From Pseudomonas veronii (lineage in GTDB: Bacteria; Pseudomonadota; Gammaproteobacteria; Pseudomonadales; Pseudomonadaceae), in contig NZ_JYLL01000011.1 of the NCBI RefSeq assembly GCF_001439695.1, positions 112,094 through 176,093 on the forward strand: a stretch of DNA of 64,000 nt, written 5' to 3'. The notes below the pieces were generated by a model. That model did no database searches. It saw only the letters and a program-made list of their open reading frames with translations, and was not told the origin of the DNA. The translations under genes were made by a program, and so were the position numbers. Below are positions 59,584-64,000 of the stretch, in pieces. How positions within the stretch are numbered: the stretch's first letter is position 1; each line of letters opens with the position of its first letter.

Positions 59584-60039
59584 TTTATGCCTCGGAGGGC
59601 TTCAAGATAGGGGTTCCTGAACCCATCCTGAAGAATCCTCTTATTCATCATGCAGGTACTTTCCTACGGTTTACTCTCCTGTAATCGGGGCGTAAGCTTC
59701 GCGCGTTTTCATCAATAGCGGAGACCCTCAGTGGGTACTTGTTCAAGTGACAGTCGTCGGCCGGTTTCGGTAACCGGCACAGACTTGGCAAGGTAACGCG
59801 CATTCTTCAGATGCCGTTGTCTCGCCAAACAGCGAGAAGCGGCATCCCGGCAGCGACCAGTCCTGGCGCCTGCCTCGATCCACTCTCATCGACGCTGACC
59901 AGCACCTGACTCACCTCAGGTTGCTACGGACGCGCCTGCCTTTTTGCGGCGGGCGGGCCAGGCTGGCTGTGCCTTTTTGATCGGGCGCGGCGCAGTTGGC
60001 CGTACCTGCACGACGGTTTCCTCGCGCAGGAGTAACACC
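59584..60039 (+). promoter_or_regulatory. Long leader or promoter region of mgtA, 456 bp
   Basis: No full gene lies between the REPIN and mgtA. It contains hairpins CCGGTT-TCG-GTAACCGG near 59761 and CTCGC-CAAACA-GCGAG near 59823, and T-tracts CCTTTTTG near 59940 and 59973 just before the mgtA start. Two short frames could be leader peptides: ATG 59650 (22 codons) and ATG 59811 (32 codons, four Pro). GGTTTA at 59669 is a weak PhoP-type half site. I see no M-box consensus. A Mg2+- or translation-controlled leader as in enteric mgtA is inferred, not shown. Confidence 0.4.
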
Positions 60040-62745
60040 ATGAACTTCACTCTGTTGAAAGAGTTCTTTGCCGGCTTCCTGCGGACCCGGCATATCGCTC
60101 GGCATTTCCGTCGCCTGGCACTGCTCGACAGCGTCACTGACGCCAGCGTCAGCCGCGAAGTCCCGCCGAGCCTGGCGCAAACCCTGGTGGCTGCGGCCAA
60201 CAGCGGCGCGGAACAATTGCTGGGCACCCTGGGCAGTCACGCCGAAGGCTTGGACGCCCAGGAAGCCGACGCGTTGCGGGAGCAATACGGCCTCAATGAA
60301 GTCGAACACGAACAGCCGCTGCCCTGGTGGGTCCACCTGTGGCATTGCTACAAGAACCCCTTCAACCTGCTGCTGACCTTGCTGGCGGTGATCTCCTGGC
60401 TGACCGAAGACATGAAGGCCGCCACGGTGATTTTTTCCATGGTGGTGCTGTCGACCCTGCTGCGTTTCTGGCAGGAGGCCAAGTCGAACAAGGCTGCCGA
60501 CGCACTCAAGGACATGGTGAGCAATACCGCGACGGTGTTGCGCCGCGAGGCGGCCAAACCCATCGAGCTGCCGATCAAGCAACTGGTGCCGGGCGACCTG
60601 ATCGTGCTGTCGGCCGGCGACATGATCCCCGCCGACTGCCGCGTGCTCAATGCCAAGGACCTGTTCGTCAGCCAGGCGGCGATGACCGGCGAATCGATGC
60701 CGGTGGAGAAGTTCGCCCAGCAGAAGGATGCCAAGACGCGCAACCCCCTGGACCTGGAAAACATCCTGTTCATGGGTACCAACGTGGTGTCCGGCGCGGC
60801 GACGGCGGTGATTCTGACCACCGGCAACAGCACCTATTTCGGCGCGTTGGCCCAGCGCGTCACCGCCACGGATCGCGCGACCACCTCGTTCCAGCAGGGC
60901 GTCAACAAAGTCAGTTGGCTGCTGATCCGCTTCATGTTCGTGATGGCGCCGCTGGTGTTGTTCATCAACGGTTTCACCAAGGGCGACTGGACCGAAGCGC
61001 TGCTGTTCGCGCTGTCGATTGCCGTGGGCCTGACCCCGGAAATGCTGCCGATGATCGTCACCTCGACGTTGGCCAAGGGCGCGGTGTTTCTGTCGCGCAA
61101 GAAGGTCATCGTCAAGCGCCTGGACGCGATCCAGAACTTCGGCGCCATGGACGTACTGTGTACGGACAAAACCGGCACGCTGACCCAGGACAAGATTTTC
61201 CTGGCGCGCCATGTGGACGTGTGGGGCGAAGAGTCCGACGACGTGCTGGAAATGGCCTACCTCAACAGTTACTACCAGACCGGTCTGAAAAATCTGTTGG
61301 ACGTGGCGGTGCTGGAACACGTGGAGGTGCATCGCGAGCTGAAAGTCGCCACCGCGTTCCAGAAGGTCGATGAGATCCCGTTCGACTTCAACCGGCGCCG
61401 GATGTCGGTGGTGGTGGCCGAGCAAGGCCAGCCGCACCTGTTGATCTGCAAAGGCGCGGTGGAAGAGATTCTGTCGGTGTGCAACCGGGTGCGCCACGGT
61501 GACTCCAACGAAGCGCTGACCGATGAGTTGCTGGCGCGCATCCGCCAAGTGACCGCGGCATTCAACGAAGAAGGCTTGCGGGTGGTCGCGGTCGCCGCGC
61601 AGCCGATGTCAGCGGGGCGCGATACCTACAACCTGGCGGATGAAAAAAACCTGACGTTGATCGGTTACGTGGCCTTCCTCGATCCGCCCAAGGAAAGCAC
61701 CGCGCCTGCCCTCAAGGCCCTCAAAGCCCACGGCGTGGCCGTCAAAGTGCTGACGGGCGATAACGAACTGGTCACCGCCAAGATCTGCCGCGAAGTGGGC
61801 CTGGAGCAGCAAGGCCTGCTGATGGGCAACGACATCGAGGACATGACCGACGCCGAACTGGCCAAGGCCGTGGAAACCACCAACGTATTCGCCAGGCTGA
61901 CGCCGTCGCACAAGGAACGCATCGTGCGCCTGCTCAAGGCCAACGGCCATGTGGTGGGCTTCATGGGCGACGGGATCAACGACGCACCGGCGCTGCGCAC
62001 GGCCGATATCGGTATTTCGGTGGACAGCGCGGTGGACATCGCCAAGGAAGCGGCTGACATCATCCTGCTGGAAAAGAGCCTGATGATCCTGGAGGAGGGC
62101 GTGCTCGAAGGCCGGCGCACCTTCGCCAACATGCTCAAGTACATCAAAATGACCGCCAGCTCCAACTTCGGCAACGTGTTTTCGGTGTTGGTCGCCAGTG
62201 CGTTCATTCCGTTCCTGCCGATGCTGCCCATGCATTTGCTGGTGCAGAACCTGCTGTACGACATTTCGCAGATCGCGATTCCATTCGATAACGTCGATGA
62301 AGAAATGCTCGCCAAGCCGCAACGCTGGCAACCGGGGGATGTGGGCCGTTTCATGCTGTTTTTCGGGCCGATCAGTTCGATCTTTGACATCACCACGTTC
62401 GCACTCATGTGGTATGTGTTCGATGCCAACACCCCGGACCACCAGACCCTGTTCCAGTCGGGTTGGTTCGTGGTGGGGTTGCTGACCCAGACGCTGATCG
62501 TACATATGATCCGCACCCCGAAAATCCCGTTCCTGCAAAGCCGTGCGGCAATGCCGCTGATGGTGATGACGGGGGTGATCATGGCCGTGGGGATTTTCCT
62601 GCCGATGGGGCCGCTGGCGCACTACTTCAAACTGCAGGCGTTGCCGTCGCTGTACTTTGTGTTCCTGCCCGTGATTCTGTTGGGGTACATGGCGTTGACC
62701 CAAGCGGTGAAGGGCTACTACATCCGTAAGTTTGGCTGGCAATAA
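60040..62745 (+). CDS. mgtA: Magnesium-transporting P-type ATPase
   Basis: A 901-residue P3B-type ATPase. It has the N-terminal cation-ATPase domain, TGES (MTGESMPVEKF), the phosphorylation site D376 in CTDKTGTLTQD, nucleotide-binding region ending FDFNRRRMSVVV, LTGDNELVT, and the hinge GDGINDAPALRTADIGISVD. About ten membrane spans are present with MLPMHLLVQNLLYD near the end. AGGAG lies ahead of the ATG at 60040. Length equals E. coli MgtA (898). It imports Mg2+ at the inner membrane. The mgtC gene follows 86 bp later, and the two are probably coregulated under Mg2+ limitation. Confidence 0.95.
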   Translation: MNFTLLKEFFAGFLRTRHIARHFRRLALLDSVTDASVSREVPPSLAQTLVAAANSGAEQLLGTLGSHAEGLDAQEADALREQYGLNEVEHEQPLPWWVHLWHCYKNPFNLLLTLLAVISWLTEDMKAATVIFSMVVLSTLLRFWQEAKSNKAADALKDMVSNTATVLRREAAKPIELPIKQLVPGDLIVLSAGDMIPADCRVLNAKDLFVSQAAMTGESMPVEKFAQQKDAKTRNPLDLENILFMGTNVVSGAATAVILTTGNSTYFGALAQRVTATDRATTSFQQGVNKVSWLLIRFMFVMAPLVLFINGFTKGDWTEALLFALSIAVGLTPEMLPMIVTSTLAKGAVFLSRKKVIVKRLDAIQNFGAMDVLCTDKTGTLTQDKIFLARHVDVWGEESDDVLEMAYLNSYYQTGLKNLLDVAVLEHVEVHRELKVATAFQKVDEIPFDFNRRRMSVVVAEQGQPHLLICKGAVEEILSVCNRVRHGDSNEALTDELLARIRQVTAAFNEEGLRVVAVAAQPMSAGRDTYNLADEKNLTLIGYVAFLDPPKESTAPALKALKAHGVAVKVLTGDNELVTAKICREVGLEQQGLLMGNDIEDMTDAELAKAVETTNVFARLTPSHKERIVRLLKANGHVVGFMGDGINDAPALRTADIGISVDSAVDIAKEAADIILLEKSLMILEEGVLEGRRTFANMLKYIKMTASSNFGNVFSVLVASAFIPFLPMLPMHLLVQNLLYDISQIAIPFDNVDEEMLAKPQRWQPGDVGRFMLFFGPISSIFDITTFALMWYVFDANTPDHQTLFQSGWFVVGLLTQTLIVHMIRTPKIPFLQSRAAMPLMVMTGVIMAVGIFLPMGPLAHYFKLQALPSLYFVFLPVILLGYMALTQAVKGYYIRKFGWQ

Positions 62746-62831
62746 CAGTTGTATCGAACGCCCCTGGGCCCGGTGGGAGCCGGGCCTGCCCGCGATGGCA
62801 GTGGGGCTGCCGCCGCATTCATGGAGTTTTT

Positions 62832-63548
62832 ATGCAGGCAATCAACAACATCAACCTCGATTCCCTGATCGATACCGTGGTCAGCCTGACCGCCGCGTTT
62901 ATCCTCGGCGGCTTGATCGGCTTCGAGCGCCAGTACCGCCAGCGCACGGCGGGCTTGCGCACCAACGTGCTGGTCGCAGTGGGCGCGGCGATTTTCGTCG
63001 ACATGGCCAACCGCCTGGGCGGTGCAGACGGTGCTGTGCGGGTGGTCGCCTATGTGGTGTCGGGCATCGGCTTTCTGGGGGCCGGCGTGATCATGCGCGA
63101 AGAAGGCAACGTGCGCGGGCTCAACACCGCCGCCACCCTCTGGGCCTCGGCCGCGGTGGGCGCCTGTGCCGGTGCCGACCTGATCCTCGAAGCGCTGCTG
63201 GGCACGCTGTTCGTACTGGCGGCCAATACGCTGCTGCGGCCGATCGTCAATAACATCAACCGCCAGCCGCTGGATGTGGTGTCGGCGGAGGTGACCAACA
63301 TCCTCTATGTGATTGCACGGCGTAGCCAGCAACAGGCGGTCATGGTGTTGCTGGAAGCCGAGCTGGCACGTTGCAACTACCCCGCCAGCGATGTCGATGT
63401 GCGCCCGTTTGGCAGCGAAGAAGTGGAGATCGAGGCGACCCTGGCGGCCACTTCCGTGGACGGTGATGAACTGGACGCCCTGGTGACGCGCATTTCCATG
63501 TCGAGCCTGGTGGTGCAGGCTTTCTGGAGCCCAAGTACCACCGACTGA
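62832..63548 (+). CDS. mgtC: MgtC/SapB family protein
   Basis: A 238-residue membrane protein. The N-terminal domain has four or five membrane segments with GGLIGFERQYRQRTAGLRTNVLVAVGAA (res 26-53) and GFLGAGVIMREEGNVRGLNTAATLW, the two family signatures. A soluble C-terminal ACT-like domain follows (about res 155-235). GGAG precedes the ATG. MgtC proteins help growth in low Mg2+ and inhibit the F-ATPase during intracellular life in pathogens. It lies downstream of mgtA, the usual mgtA/mgtC pairing. Confidence 0.9.
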   Translation: MQAINNINLDSLIDTVVSLTAAFILGGLIGFERQYRQRTAGLRTNVLVAVGAAIFVDMANRLGGADGAVRVVAYVVSGIGFLGAGVIMREEGNVRGLNTAATLWASAAVGACAGADLILEALLGTLFVLAANTLLRPIVNNINRQPLDVVSAEVTNILYVIARRSQQQAVMVLLEAELARCNYPASDVDVRPFGSEEVEIEATLAATSVDGDELDALVTRISMSSLVVQAFWSPSTTD

Positions 63549-63937
63549 TCCACCCTGGTCAAGCCTAGGCATACCCAGGATTGGCTATGCTTTTGTAAGG
63601 AAAAGTCCTACACGCAGTCAGGATTATCCCTTCGTAAGAAACATCACCCCATTGCTAAGGTTGATCGCTGCGGCTGGCCGGCAGCAATGATACGGCTTCA
63701 TATGTTCGTGGTGATTTTCAAGGGAAGGGACCAGGCACCCGTCTGTTGGCGCTCTGAGGGACTGTACCGTTCGTCGGGACTGTCAATTCTCACAGGTGGC
63801 TGGGTCCCGTGTGATGTGTCAGCGTACTTTGTCCTCTCAGGGGTGTTTTATGAGCAAAGCGTTAGTAGTGGATTGAACGAGCCCCATGAAAGACAGGACA
63901 CCGTTTCCCCCTTACGATAAGGGATAGGCAAACGGGT
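63549..63937. other. 389-bp region before the edge, probably including an IS left end
   Basis: No confident gene. A 77-codon frame (63687-63920) lacks a ribosome site and conserved features. The stretch from about 63718 to 63937 directly precedes the probable transposase start and should contain one insertion-sequence end, but the inverted repeat cannot be defined because the partner end lies outside the window. Confidence 0.4.
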
Positions 63938-64000
63938 ATGTTTATGACTAACAGCAACGATAAGGGTGGTGAGCTGCTCGGCCAGGAACGCCGACGCCGC
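63938..64000 (+). CDS. Probable IS transposase subunit (orfA/TnpA-like), cut by window edge
   Basis: Twenty-one codons, MFMTNSNDKGGELLGQERRRR, continuing past the window. The GQERRRR run just after a short polar N-terminus resembles the start of the HTH_Tnp_1 proteins of IS3 (IS2 group) or IS66 elements, where xxERRRRWS is followed by EQKxAxVxES. Only 63 bases are visible, so the family is tentative. Confidence 0.5.
   Translation, partial: MFMTNSNDKGGELLGQERRRR

Noticed and set aside
59584..60039. M-box magnesium riboswitch
   Set aside because: The conserved M-box core could not be matched in this leader.
63687..63920. 77-codon frame before the right edge
   Set aside because: No ribosome site or recognisable composition; it more likely lies within an insertion-sequence end.

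Overview
The window is a stretch of GC-rich chromosome from a Pseudomonas of the fluorescens group. The evidence is the REP/REPIN repeats (cores TGTGGGAGGGGGCTTGC and GTGGGAGGGAGCTTGC), the many Pseudomonas-typical families (DUF1652, DUF1615, DUF1993) and gene blocks that match, as I recall them, P. aeruginosa orders (PepSY-PepSY-bqsR-bqsS-tlpQ-permease-ctpM; selD-selU; LysR-CoA transferase-atoB). About 60 protein genes are supported. I see no rRNA, tRNA, CRISPR array, prophage or plasmid backbone. The left edge cuts an MFS gene and the right edge probably cuts a transposase gene.

Layout. 1-7.1 kb: an MFS exporter, a divergent DapF-fold protein with both catalytic cysteines replaced by serine, a codB-pucR-codA cytosine uptake and deamination operon with its regulator inside, then queD and a Nudix hydrolase. 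7.2-16.7 kb: a patatin-like lipase diverges from a two-PepSY/two-component operon (bqsRS-like), followed by a TlpQ-like chemoreceptor behind an almost ideal FliA promoter, a permease and a CtpM-like chemoreceptor. 16.7-26.2 kb: trhP, an AI-2E-family exporter, small unknown proteins, a shikimate dehydrogenase paralogue, yceH, sstT, an MFS exporter and nhaR. 26.3-36.8 kb: a lipoprotein and TerC, selD-selU, an UPF0718 permease, a membrane-anchored histidine phosphatase, a GST, a PhzF protein, a zinc-type hemB, a LysE exporter, a DUF1615 lipoprotein and a thioesterase. 36.9-42.7 kb: a ketone-body/dehydrocarnitine operon (CoA-transferase A and B, thiolase) with a divergent LysR regulator, an unknown 109-aa gene behind a long leader, a sirtuin and a CBS protein. 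42.8-50 kb: topB, an MHS-family transporter, a GMC oxidoreductase with divergent LysR regulator, and a tandem REPIN array of three ~195-bp units. 50-57.1 kb: a HEAT-repeat protein, a glutamine-synthetase-like gamma-glutamylation enzyme with its XRE-cupin regulator, an MFS exporter, a DUF1652 protein, a PAS-PAS-PAS-LuxR regulator and a lysozyme-like lipoprotein. 57.1-64 kb: a nitrilase-family amidase, a small unknown protein, an FKBP, a GNAT remnant, then mgtA with a long leader and mgtC, ending in a probable insertion sequence.

Most genes serve nutrient uptake and catabolism (cytosine, polyamine- or amine-type substrates, C4 acids and ketone bodies, serine/threonine), sensing (two chemoreceptors, one two-component system, several LysR, XRE and PucR regulators) and metal homeostasis (mgtA/mgtC, zinc-type HemB, TerC). 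No obvious new multi-gene system was found. The most unusual items are the Ser/Ser DapF-like protein, the near-identical tandem REPIN array, a REPIN that supplies the C-terminus of a coding sequence, three operator-like sites spaced exactly 24 bp apart over the start of the XRE-cupin gene, and two long unexplained leaders (upstream of mgtA and of the 109-aa gene).
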